A stretch of 64,000 nt of DNA from CAWHQZ01 sp963831645 (GTDB lineage Bacteria > Pseudomonadota > Alphaproteobacteria > Rhizobiales > Aestuariivirgaceae): NCBI GenBank assembly GCA_963831645.1, contig CAWHQZ010000019.1:62001-126000 (forward strand). Reading direction: 5' to 3'. Under the pieces are notes generated by a model. The model worked only from the letters and a program-made list of their open reading frames with translations. It was not told the DNA's origin and did not search any database. Of this stretch, positions 19,490-28,304 are shown piece after piece (position 1 is the stretch's first letter; each line of letters opens with the position of its first letter). A program made the translations under genes and the position numbers.

Positions 19490-19685
19490 AGGCTCGCGGC
19501 AGCAGCCGCAGCATGTTCCGGGTACGAGGTTCGCGACAATCAGACTGGATATGGCGGTTCGGCGTTGGTCATTCCATTTCGTCGCCTCATTGCGCGACCC
19601 GTGCCAAGCTGAAGAGCGATATGCCAGCGCTGCCTGCCGGGTCTATGTCTCTCCTTTCGAATCGAGGTCGCCGACCGACAACCGA
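19490..19685. other. Unassigned spacer between broken ada and potC
   Basis: Neither strand gives a recognisable product. Short frames exist but look like noise. The stretch, together with the unassignable tail of ada from about 19311, separates the ada fragment from the end of potC. Confidence 0.6.
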
Positions 19686-20492
19686 TCAGCCGCGATAGCG
19701 GCTGAACCGCAGCGCCAGCACCGTGGAGCCGATACTGAAGGCGATGAGAAGTGCGGCGAGCGCATTGATGGTCGGGTCGAGCGAGGTACGAACCAGGCCC
19801 CACACCATGGTAGGAAGAGTGTTGCCGCTGCCGATGGTGAAGAAGGTTATCACAAAGTCATCGAGCGAGACGGCGAGAGCGATCAGCGCCGCACCGACGA
19901 TCGTCGGCTGAATCACCGGTAACGTGACCGTAAAGAAAGCATGCGGCGGGCGAGGCGCCGAGATCCCGGGCGCTGTCGACGATCGACCAGTCGAAGGTCT
20001 GCAGCCGCGCATAGAGGATGGCGATGACGAAGGGTTGCACCACCACCAGCTGGCCGAGAACGACAGCGGTCAGCCCGAGCCGCATGCGCGAGCAGTCGGA
20101 CGAAAATAGCTCAGGAGCGCTATGCCTATGATGAGTGCAGGCAGCATCATCGGCAGGCTCAGCGCATAGATCAACCGTTCAGCGCGCCGCCTCGGCATGC
20201 GCGCGAGCGCCAGCGCGGCCATGGTGCCGCTGATGACCGAAATGGAGCCGACGGCCAGCGCGACCACGAGGCTGTTCTGCAGCGCCGGCCAGAAATAGTC
20301 GACGCTATAGAGGCGGCGATACCAGTCGAGGGTGAGCCCGGTCAAAGGCAGGCTCGTCAATGCCGAGCGCGTTGAAGCTGAACAGCACCACAAGCACCAG
20401 CGGCAGCAGAAGATATAGCGCGACGAGTACGGCAAATAGCGGCCCAGGCGAGCATCGGCGATTTTTCGCCCCTTCATGGCCGCAAAGCCCAC
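19686..20492 (-). pseudogene. potC: potC-like ABC transporter permease, multiply frameshifted
   Basis: Pieces in different frames together rebuild a PotC-type inner-membrane permease of a spermidine/putrescine-class ABC importer. They are an N-terminal membrane segment (about 20445-20365), LTLDWYRRLYSVDYFWPALQNS, LPMMLPALIIGIALLSYF, VVVQPFVIAILYARLQTFDW, DSARDLGASPA (the EAA-loop contact for the ATPase), and FFTVTLPVIQPTIVGAALIA to the stop at 19686. The changes of frame lie near 19945, 20093-20107, 20350 and 20445 and fit single-base insertions. The true start is probably an ATG near 20452. No missense decay is obvious between breaks. Confidence 0.8.
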
Positions 20493-20502
20493 GCGCAGGC
20501 AG

Positions 20503-21345
20503 TCAGCGCACGACCAGCACGACGAGCAGGGTAGCGGCCATCGTGGTGAACGCCATGGCGCTGCCGAGTGGCCAGTTGAAGCCGATCGAGAACTGGTTTT
20601 CGATGAAGGTTCCCATCAGCGCCGAGCCGCCGCCGACGAAGCGCGGCGTCACGTAGTCGCCGACCGAAATCAGAAAACTCAAGGTGAAGGCGGTCATCAG
20701 GCCGCCCTGACATTGCGGCAGCACGACGTCGCGTACCACTGCCAGCGGCCTGGCGCCGACGTCGCGCGCGGCTTCGATGCGTCACATCGCTGATCGACCG
20801 CAGGCTGCCATAGATCGGCAGGACGGCGAACGGGAGAAGGAAGTAGGTGAGCGTGATGACGACGCCGTTGGCGCTATAGAGCAATGCACCCAACGGTTGC
20901 ATCGATCAGCCCGAGCGCGAGCAGAGCCTTGTTGAGCACCCCCTCCGTGCCGAGGATGCTCTTCCAGGCATAGATCTTGACGAGATAGCCGCCGAACAGC
21001 GTGATCAGCGTGAGCAGCAGAAAGGCATTGGCGATAGCGACCGAGCTTGAAGCGGATCGCATAGGCGAAGAGCGAAGGCCAGCAACGTCGTGCAGGACGG
21101 CGATGACGGCGGCAATCAGCAGCGTGTAGCCGAGCACATCCGCCATACTCGTTCCAGGTCTCGGCATAGTTGCGAGTCGAGAAGGCCGGCCGCATGATCG
21201 CGAGCCCGGACCGTCCAGAAGCTGATCACGAGGAAATAGGCGAGCGGCGCCACGAAAAAGGCCGACAAAGATCAGCAGCGCCGGCACCAGCAACGGCACC
21301 GTCGCCCCGCCGATGCATGCAGCTTCTTCACCGTGCCGATGACGG
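20503..21345 (-). pseudogene. potB: potB-like ABC transporter permease, multiply frameshifted
   Basis: About eight segments in rotating frames rebuild a complete PotB-type permease. They run from VPLLVPALLIFVGLF (near 21310) through NYAETWNEY, DVLGYTLLIAAVIAVL, FLLLTLITLFGGYLVKIYAWK, SANGVVITLTYFLLPFAVLP and RDVGARPLAVVRDVVLP (EAA loop) to a clean stop at 20503. Each break is repaired by deleting one base, near 20782, 20890, 21036, 21075, 21093, 21145, 21197 and 21253. The gene precedes potC on the same strand and is divergent from potD. The exact start could not be fixed (possibly GTG at 21331). Confidence 0.8.
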
Positions 21346-21496
21346 CGCCGGCAACTTGACCGTGACGCATGCCGCACGACAAGCTTCGCAGCGCCTGCGC
21401 TACACAAGCGGCAGCCGCAACGGACCAACAAGCAAGCAATCACAGGGAGAAACACCATGACAGACCGAAGCGCGAGCCACGAGCAGCCTGCTCGAA

Positions 21497-22611
21497 TTGA
21501 TGCGACGTTCGATGCTTTCCCGCCGCAGCCTCATGCAGGGCGTCGCGGCGGTGGGAGGTGCGGCAGCGCTCGGCGTGCCGGCCAGCCCGGCCCATGCCGC
21601 AACCACGATGACCTGGATGGGCTGGCAGGGCTACGAGACGCCGATCAAGTCGGGCACCTTTCTGAAGGACAACGATATCGACTTCCAGCCGACCTTCATC
21701 GCCTCCAACGAAGAGATCATCAGCAAGCTGCAGGCGGGCGGCATCGGCAAGACCGACCTCGTTTCGATGTATTTCGGTTATCTGCAGTTGATGGCTCGAC
21801 GCCGGGCTGATCGAAACGATCGACCAGGCCAAGATCGCGCGTTCGATCGGCTCATTCCGCGAGTTCACCGGCAACGAGGCGATCCGCAACGACGGCACAG
21901 CTCTTGGGCGTGCCCTGGAACTGGGGCTCGCTGCCGCTGATGTACGATCCATCGGTGGTTTCGGCGGCGCCCGAAAGCTGGATGGACATCTTCAAGGACG
22001 AATACAAGGGCAAGGTCGCGATGGTCGACGATCCGCTCACCTATCTGCTCATCTGGGGAACGGTCGTCACCGGCCGGCCCGACGGCACGCTCGTCACACG
22101 CGAAGAGCTGACCAAGATGATCGACCTGATGATCAAGCTGAAGAAGGAGCACGCGCGCGCCTTTTTCCCGAGCTACGGCGACATGGCGGACGCGTTCGCG
22201 CGCAACGAGGTGGTGGTGTCGTGCCTCGGCTGGGAGGCGGTGGCAGTCTGGGCCAAGGCCAAGGGCAAGGAAGTTCGCTACACGATTCCCGAAGGAAGGT
22301 ACCGGCCTGTTCATGGACTGCCTGGTGCATTCCGAAGGATGCGCCGCATCTCGATCTCACCTACAAGATGATCAATCACATCCTCTCGCCGGAGCCGCAG
22401 AAGGTTTTCGCGACCGAACAGAGCGCCGGCATCACCAATCTCGACACGGTGCCGATGCTGCCGCCGGAGCTGGCCAGCGCCTATGGCTATGCCGACCTCA
22501 GGGACAAGCTGACACAAGGCGCGCCTGCAGCCGATGCCGCCGACCGAGCCCGGCCAATGGGCCACCTATGACGACTTCCTCAAGGAGTACCAGCGGCTGC
22601 AGAAGGCGTGA
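21497..22611 (+). pseudogene. potD: potD-like periplasmic substrate-binding protein, multiply frameshifted
   Basis: The N-terminus is a twin-arginine-type signal (SRRSLMQG then a hydrophobic stretch ending AHA), followed by a PotD-like binding protein. Five single-base insertions break it: G at 21794, G at 21900, one C in 22288-22290, C at 22328, and one C near 22531. Removing them restores, for example, the family blocks PKEGTGLFMD and LVIPKDAPHLDL and a frame ending at 22611. It is divergent from potB and overlaps the GMC gene start. No ATPase gene (potA) is in the window. Confidence 0.8.
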
Positions 22612-24284
22612 ACGTAAACGCCGACTTCTTCGACTACATCATCGTCGGCGCCGGCTCGGCGGGGTGCGTCCTCGCCGAACGGCTGAGTTCTGATCCGGCA
22701 AAGCGGACGCTCCTTCTTGAAGCGGGCGGCGAGGACGGCTCGTGGCAAGTGCGGATGCCGTCGGCCCTCGCCTATCCCTTGGCGAGCGAGCGGTATGTGT
22801 GGCGCTTCGCAACCGAGCCTGAGCCGCATCTCGGCGGTCGCCGCATCGCCCATCCGCGCGGGCGGGTGCTCGGAGGCACTTCCTCCATCAATGGCATGAT
22901 GTTCGTGCGCGGCCATGCGCTCGACTTCGACCGCTGGCAGAGCGAAGGGTGTCGGGGATGGTCGTGGCCCGAGGTGCTCCCCTACTTCCGGCGGATGGAG
23001 AAGGCAGGAGGCGGCGACCGCCGACGCGGGCACGAGGGCCCGTTGCACGTGCGGTTCGGAGAGCCCCGGGATTCGCCGCTCAACGGCGCCTTCCTCGCCG
23101 CATGCAGAGAAGCGGGCTATCCCGGCACGCCCGACTTCAACGGCATTCAGCAGGAGGGCGCCGGATTGATGCAGCAGACGATCCGCGACGGTGTGCGGGA
23201 AAGCACCGCCAGCGCCTATCTCCATGGCGCGCGGAGCCGGCGCAATCTCACGGTCTTCACGAACACAAAGGCCAGACGAATTGTTTTCGATCGGGGCCGC
23301 GCGTGCGGCGTCGAATGCGCGAGCCGAAGGGACGGCAGCACCCGAGTTGCGGCCGACCGGATCGTCCTGGCGGCGGGCGCCATTGGATCGGCGCACCTGC
23401 TGCTTTTGTCGGGCATCGGGCCCACCCAGGTACTGCGGAGCCACGGCATCGAAGTCGTCACCCACCGGCCTGGTGTCGGGCAGAATTTGCACGATCATCC
23501 GGACATCGTCATACGGCATCTTTGCCGCGAGCCCGTGAGCCTGCACCGGTGGACCCGGTTTCCCGCCAAGCAGCTCGCCGGCGCGCGGTGGTTTCTCAAC
23601 CGTACCGGGCCCGCAGCGACAAACCATTTCGAAGTCGGCGCCTTCATCCGCAGCGCCGCTGGCGTGCGTCACCCTGACCTGCAGCTTTCCTTCCTGCCGC
23701 TGGCGCTGGCGCCAGGCGCGGTCCAGTCCGACGAGAGCATCGGGGAAGATGGATGCCAGCTGCACATCGATCTTCTGCGGCCCGAGAGCAGAGGTGAATT
23801 GGCGTTGCAGAGCGCCGACCCGGACGAGCCGCCGCGTCTCACTTTCAACTACCTGAACGCGGACACAGATCGATCGAGACTGGCGCTCGGCCTGACGCTG
23901 GCGCGCGAAATCCTCTCGCAGCCGCCCATGGCGCGGTATCTCGGCCCGGAGCTCACTCCCGGCGAAACGGTACGATCGAGCCCGGAGATCACCGACTGGC
24001 TGACCGCCAACGCCGACACTGCCTATCACCCTGTCGGGGCCTGTCGCATGGGCGATCCGGCCGATGCCATGGCTGTCGTCGATCCTTCCTGCCGGGTGCT
24101 GGGTGTCGATGGCTTGTGGGTGGCGGATTCCTCGATCATGCCGTCGATCGTCAGCGGCAACACCAATGCCGCCACCATCATGATCGCCGAGCGGGCCTCC
24201 GACATGATCGCGGGAAAACCGATGCTCGATCCGGATCCGTCGGAATCCTGGGAGCAACAGCGCTGGCGGGAGCAGCAGCGCTGA
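22608..24284 (+). CDS. GMC-family FAD-dependent oxidoreductase (choline dehydrogenase-like)
   Basis: An intact 558-residue GMC oxidoreductase starting at a GTG that overlaps the potD stop (GTGA). The FAD Rossmann motif is DYIIVGAGSAGCVLAERLS near residue 9, GMC signature 1 is GRVLGGTSSINGMMFVRG, and the C-terminal catalytic region has HPVGACRMG with the family His, then WVADSSIMP and SGNTNAATIMIAER. Related enzymes oxidise choline, alcohols or polyols; the substrate is not determinable here. Coupling to a polyamine/quaternary-amine-type binding protein suggests the transporter may feed it. Unlike its neighbours it contains no frameshift. Confidence 0.9.
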   Translation: MNVNADFFDYIIVGAGSAGCVLAERLSSDPAKRTLLLEAGGEDGSWQVRMPSALAYPLASERYVWRFATEPEPHLGGRRIAHPRGRVLGGTSSINGMMFVRGHALDFDRWQSEGCRGWSWPEVLPYFRRMEKAGGGDRRRGHEGPLHVRFGEPRDSPLNGAFLAACREAGYPGTPDFNGIQQEGAGLMQQTIRDGVRESTASAYLHGARSRRNLTVFTNTKARRIVFDRGRACGVECASRRDGSTRVAADRIVLAAGAIGSAHLLLLSGIGPTQVLRSHGIEVVTHRPGVGQNLHDHPDIVIRHLCREPVSLHRWTRFPAKQLAGARWFLNRTGPAATNHFEVGAFIRSAAGVRHPDLQLSFLPLALAPGAVQSDESIGEDGCQLHIDLLRPESRGELALQSADPDEPPRLTFNYLNADTDRSRLALGLTLAREILSQPPMARYLGPELTPGETVRSSPEITDWLTANADTAYHPVGACRMGDPADAMAVVDPSCRVLGVDGLWVADSSIMPSIVSGNTNAATIMIAERASDMIAGKPMLDPDPSESWEQQRWREQQR

Positions 24285-24311
24285 GCGCGGCTTGCATGCG
24301 ACGGCGATTCG

Positions 24312-25844
24312 CTACGCCGCGAGCTCGAAGGAGGCGAGGCGCTGGCGGTAGGAGAGAGCTTCGGCGAGGTGAATGCGGCCGACCCTGTCGGCACCGTCGA
24401 GGTCGGCGAGGGTGCGCGCGACGCGCAACACGCGGTGGTAGCCGCGGGCGGAAAGCTTTATGGCGTCGGCCGCCTCGCGCAGGAGCTTGAGGCCCGGCGC
24501 GTCGGGTGCTGCGACCCGCTCCAGAACTTCACCGTCGGCATCCGCATTGGTGCGCAGTTTCGACAGGCCCAGTGCGGCGAAGCGCGCACGCTGACGCTCG
24601 CGCGCCGCGGCCACGCGGGCAGCGACCATGACGCTCGTCTCCTTGGCGGCCGGCAGGGTCAGGTCCGAAGCCTTGACCGGCGGCAGCTCGATCTGGATGT
24701 CGATGCGGTCGAGAAGCGGGCCGGACAGCCTCGCCTGATATTCGGAGGCGCAGCGCGGACCGCGCCGACAGACCTCGCCCGCGACACCCGCAGAGCCGCA
24801 CCTGCACGGATTCATGGCCGCGATGAGCTGGAAGCGCGCCGGGTAGGTCACGTGATGATTGGCGCGGGCGATCACCGTCTCTCCGGATTCGAGCGGCTGG
24901 CGCAAGGACTCCAGAACCCGCGGCAGGAACTCCGGAAGCTCGTCCAGGAACAGCACGCCGTTGTGCGCAAGCGCCATCTCGCCTGGCCTGGCGCGCGCAC
25001 CGCCGCCGACCAGCGCCGGCCCGCTCGCCGAGTGATGCGGAGCACGGAAGGGACGGCGGCGAGTGAGCCTGCCGCCCGCCAGCTCTCCCGCGACCGAGGC
25101 GATCATGCTCACTTCCAGCATCTCGGTCGCATCCATGGGCGGCAGGATCGACGGCAGCCGCTGGGCGAGCATCGACTTACCGGCGCCCGGCGGCCCGACC
25201 ATCAACAAATGATGGCCGCCGGCGGCGGCCACTTCGAGGGCGCGTTTGGCGGCTTCCTGGCCCTTGATGTCCTTGAGATCGGCCAGAGCCACGGCTTCAT
25301 CGGCTGCCGCAGGCAATGGCCGCGAGAGAACCTGCATGCCCTTCACGTGATTGACGAGCTGGATCAGGTTGCGCGGGGCAATGATGTCGAGCTCCTCACC
25401 CGCCCAGGCAGCCTCCGGGCCACAACCGGCGGGACAGATGAGCCCCATACTGCGGGCGTTGGCGGCGACCGCCGCCGGCAAAGTTCCCGCGACGGCGCTG
25501 ATCGACCCATCGAGGGCGAGCTCACCCAGCACGAGATAGCGCCCCAGCAGGTCGTGGGGCAGGAGACCCATTGCAGCGAGAAGGCCGACGGCGATCGGCA
25601 GATCGAAATGGCTGCCTTCCTTGGGAAGATCGGCAGGCGCCATGTTGACGGTGATGCGCCGTGCCGGAAGTGACAGCCCGCAGGCGAAAAGCGCCGCCCG
25701 CACTCGTTCGCGGCTCTCGCCCACCGCCTTGTCCGGCAGGCCCACCACGGTGAAAGCCACGACGCCGGAGGAGATCTGGACCTGCACGTCGACGGGCACT
25801 GCCTCGACGCCCAGAAACGCCACCGTCGAAACCCGCGCTACCAT
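24312..25844 (-). CDS. comM: ComM/YifB-family Mg-chelatase-like AAA+ ATPase
   Basis: A 510-residue YifB/ComM protein. It has an N-terminal Lon-like fold (VARVSTVAFLGVEAVPVDV start), an AAA+ module with Walker A GPPGAGKS and LFLDELPEF, and the C-terminal Mg_chelatase_C domain (RGYHRVLRVARTLADL). In Vibrio ComM is a branch-migration helicase used in natural transformation; most bacteria carry it regardless of competence. It sits next to gshB in several Rhizobiales. Convergent with the GMC gene, 27 bases apart. Confidence 0.93.
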   Translation of the reverse strand: MVARVSTVAFLGVEAVPVDVQVQISSGVVAFTVVGLPDKAVGESRERVRAALFACGLSLPARRITVNMAPADLPKEGSHFDLPIAVGLLAAMGLLPHDLLGRYLVLGELALDGSISAVAGTLPAAVAANARSMGLICPAGCGPEAAWAGEELDIIAPRNLIQLVNHVKGMQVLSRPLPAAADEAVALADLKDIKGQEAAKRALEVAAAGGHHLLMVGPPGAGKSMLAQRLPSILPPMDATEMLEVSMIASVAGELAGGRLTRRRPFRAPHHSASGPALVGGGARARPGEMALAHNGVLFLDELPEFLPRVLESLRQPLESGETVIARANHHVTYPARFQLIAAMNPCRCGSAGVAGEVCRRGPRCASEYQARLSGPLLDRIDIQIELPPVKASDLTLPAAKETSVMVAARVAAARERQRARFAALGLSKLRTNADADGEVLERVAAPDAPGLKLLREAADAIKLSARGYHRVLRVARTLADLDGADRVGRIHLAEALSYRQRLASFELAA

Positions 25845-25929
25845 CGCCGATACCTCTTTGGGACCCGGCGTCAGAGTAGTTCACGCCAGCTGGTTGCGCA
25901 AGAACAATCCATGAACATCTGGCCGGTTG

Positions 25930-26868
25930 CTAACGCCGCTGCTCCACCGCATCCCAGAACAGGGCGGCGACGTCGAGGCCGCCGAAGCGTCTGACCTCTC
26001 GAATGCCGGTCGGGGAGGTCACGTTGATTTCGGTCAGATAGTCGCCGATGACATCGATGCCGACGAAAATCAGGCCCCGGCTCCTGAGATCCGGCCCGAT
26101 CGCCGCGCAGATTTCCTCGTCCCTGGCGGTCAACTCGGCGGGTTCGGGCTTGCCGCCAACATGCATGTTGGAACGGCTTTCGCCTTCCGCCGGCACGCGG
26201 TTGATCGCGCCCGCGACACGTCCGTCGATCAGGATGATGCGCTTGTCGCCCTTGCGTACCTCCGGCAGATAACGCTGGGCGATGAACGGCTCGCGGAACA
26301 TTTGCAGGAAAAGCTCGACCAGGGCGGCGAAGTTTTCATCGCCCTCGCGCTGCCGGAAGACCCCGGCGCCGCCGTTGCCGTAAAGCGGCTTCAATATGAT
26401 ATCGCCGTGCCGGCTGCGGAAGCGGCGCAGTTCCTCGACGTCGCGGGTAATGAGCGTCGGCGGCATGAGATCGGGGTAGCGCAGAAGAAACAGCTTCTCC
26501 GGCGCATTGCGCACCTGAACGGGATCGTTGACGACCAGGGTCCCGGGATGGATGTGCTCGAGCAGATGCGAGGCGGTGATGTACTTCATGTCGAAGGGCG
26601 GATCCTGACGCATGAGCACGACGTCGAAGCCGCTCAGGTCCGCATGACGCTCCTTGCCGGCGCTGTAGTGGTTGCCAGGCTCGTCGCGCACCTCGATGTC
26701 GCTTCCCAGTGCCCGGAGGGCGCCGTCAAGAAAGCTCAGGCGCGAAGGCTCGAAACAGAACAGCGAGTGCCGGCGCGCCTGGGCTTCGAGCATGAGCGCG
26801 AACGTCGAATCGCCCTTGATCGTAATGGCCCCGATCGGGTCCATCTGAACGGCAACCTTGAGACCCAT
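25930..26868 (-). CDS. gshB: Glutathione synthetase
   Basis: A 312-residue prokaryotic GshB of ATP-grasp fold that joins gamma-glutamylcysteine and glycine. The start GLKVAVQMDPI is typical and ATP-grasp motifs are visible (LKPLYGNGGAGVFR; EINVTSPTGIRE near the C-terminus). It belongs to the rsmI-yraN-gshB run on the minus strand; yraN ends 15 bases upstream of its start. Confidence 0.95.
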   Translation of the reverse strand: MGLKVAVQMDPIGAITIKGDSTFALMLEAQARRHSLFCFEPSRLSFLDGALRALGSDIEVRDEPGNHYSAGKERHADLSGFDVVLMRQDPPFDMKYITASHLLEHIHPGTLVVNDPVQVRNAPEKLFLLRYPDLMPPTLITRDVEELRRFRSRHGDIILKPLYGNGGAGVFRQREGDENFAALVELFLQMFREPFIAQRYLPEVRKGDKRIILIDGRVAGAINRVPAEGESRSNMHVGGKPEPAELTARDEEICAAIGPDLRSRGLIFVGIDVIGDYLTEINVTSPTGIREVRRFGGLDVAALFWDAVEQRR

Positions 26869-26883
26869 GGGCTCTTTTCCGCG

Positions 26884-27252
26884 CTACCACAACTCGGCGC
26901 CGAAGGCGTTTTCGATGTGCCTGGGCCAGTGGTAGGGGCTGACCACAACGATGTCAAAACGGTAGTCGCCAGCCAGCGTCGTGACATTGCGGGCGAGCCA
27001 CGAGCGGGCGGCGGCGTAGATGCGCCTGCCCTTGGCCCGATCGATCGAACGAAGCGCATCGTCGGGATCGTGACGTGTTTTCACCTCGATGAAGGCGATG
27101 GTGTTGCCGCGTCTGACGACGAGATCGAGCTCCCCGGTCGCAAGGCGAACCCGGCGCGCAATCAGCCGGTATCCCTTGCACAACAGATAGCAGGCGGCCA
27201 CCGCTTCCATCGCCCGGCCGCGGCGCTCTGCTCGTCGCCGTTCAGTCCGCAT
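26884..27252 (-). CDS. yraN: UPF0102/YraN-family protein
   Basis: 122 residues with the endonuclease-like YraN core: EAVAACYLLCKGYRLIARRVR, then GELDLVVRRGNTIAFIEVKTR, whose E-x(n)-D-x(n)-EVK pattern resembles restriction-endonuclease-fold nucleases such as Holliday-junction resolvases. Biochemical function of the family is not firmly established. It overlaps the end of rsmI by 11 bases, the usual rsmI-yraN coupling. Confidence 0.92.
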   Translation of the reverse strand: MRTERRRAERRGRAMEAVAACYLLCKGYRLIARRVRLATGELDLVVRRGNTIAFIEVKTRHDPDDALRSIDRAKGRRIYAAARSWLARNVTTLAGDYRFDIVVVSPYHWPRHIENAFGAELW

Positions 27253-28162
27253 CGTCCCGGTTCGCTGGTGTGGCGCGCAGCTTCAGCGCCAGATCATACA
27301 ATTCGCGCCGGGGGCGATTGAGTTTTCTGGAAACATGCGCTGCCGCCTTGCTCATTGGCATCGACTTGAGCGCTTCAACGAGTGCCCCTTCTGTTTCAGC
27401 CTCCGGGCTCACGACGCTTTCGCCGCCGGGCGGCGCCACGACCAGCGTGACCTCGCCCTTGAGACCTCGCCCGGCGATGGCTGCCCTGAGATCAGCCGGA
27501 GGACCGCGCAGTACCTGCTGGTGCATCTTGGTCAGCTCGCGCGCAATGCACACCTGCCGCGGCCCCAACACGGCTTCAATGGCGGCGAGAGTGTCGGCGA
27601 TGCGCCGCGGTGAATCAAAGAAGATCAGAGCGGCGGGAATGGATTTCAGCTCGGCAAGCCGCCGGCGGCGCTCGCCCGCCCGTGAGGGGAGAAATCCCGC
27701 AAACAGAAACCGGTCCGTCGGAATCCCGGACAGGACCAGGGCCATCAGCGGCGCCGAGACGCCGGGGATCAGTTCCACCAAGAGGTTGCGAGTGATCGCC
27801 TCCTGCACCAGCCGGAAGCCGGGATCGGAGATGAGCGGCGTGCCCGCGTCGCTGGTGACGGCAACGCTTTCCCCGGCGGCAATCCGGCTGATGATCCCGG
27901 GCCGTACTTTTGCCGCATTGTGATCATGATACGGTTTCAGCTCTTTCCTAACAGCGTAGCGGGACAGCAGTTTTGAAGTGACACGGGTATCTTCACAGAA
28001 TACGGCATCGGCGGCCGCCAGCGTTGCCAGCGCCCGCAGGGTGATGTCTTCGAGATTACCGATCGGGGTCGCCACCAGGTAGAGGCCGGCTTTGAGCCGG
28101 GGCGCGGAAAAGCGACTTGAGCCGATGACAAAACCCTGGTCGTGGTGCGGCGTCGCGTGCAT
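27242..28162 (-). CDS. rsmI: 16S rRNA (cytidine-1402-2'-O)-methyltransferase RsmI
   Basis: 306 residues from the ATG at 28162; the open frame continues 105 codons further upstream without homology-like sequence. SAM-dependent tetrapyrrole-methylase fold with LYLVATPIGNLEDITLRA near the start, FCEDTRVTSKLL and VTSDAGTPLISDPG. RsmI methylates the ribose of C1402 in the 16S decoding centre. Divergent from the LpoA-like lipoprotein gene, as in many proteobacteria. Confidence 0.95.
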   Translation of the reverse strand: MHATPHHDQGFVIGSSRFSAPRLKAGLYLVATPIGNLEDITLRALATLAAADAVFCEDTRVTSKLLSRYAVRKELKPYHDHNAAKVRPGIISRIAAGESVAVTSDAGTPLISDPGFRLVQEAITRNLLVELIPGVSAPLMALVLSGIPTDRFLFAGFLPSRAGERRRRLAELKSIPAALIFFDSPRRIADTLAAIEAVLGPRQVCIARELTKMHQQVLRGPPADLRAAIAGRGLKGEVTLVVAPPGGESVVSPEAETEGALVEALKSMPMSKAAAHVSRKLNRPRRELYDLALKLRATPANRDDAD

Positions 28163-28304
28163 GGATGTGGATTGTTTGCAGTTTGGTTTGATCGGAATAC
28201 CGGCTAGTCTAGTCCCAACCTGAGAGCATAGGTATCGGCAGTGACTGACTGTCGGCAAGACTCGAGCTGGGGCGGCAGCGGCGTCGGGAACAAGGGCGAG
28301 AGTC

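Noticed and set aside
20503..22531. Regular spacing of the pot insertions (several gaps near 52-56 or 106-108 bases)
   Set aside because: Other gaps (18, 39, 146, 203, 389, 541) do not fit, so I do not claim periodicity.
20000..22600. Programmed frameshifting or RNA editing as an explanation for the pot genes
   Set aside because: Too many sites, no shared slippery motif, and all of one sign; a sequence defect is far simpler.
22566..24257. 563-residue open frame on the minus strand
   Set aside because: Antisense to the GMC oxidoreductase, whose motifs are intact on the plus strand.
24369..25673. 434-residue plus-strand frame
   Set aside because: Antisense to comM; no family-like motifs.
25927..27321. 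464-residue open frame on the plus strand
   Set aside because: It is antisense to gshB and yraN, both unmistakable; low-complexity Arg/Gly/Ala content typical of GC-rich shadow frames.
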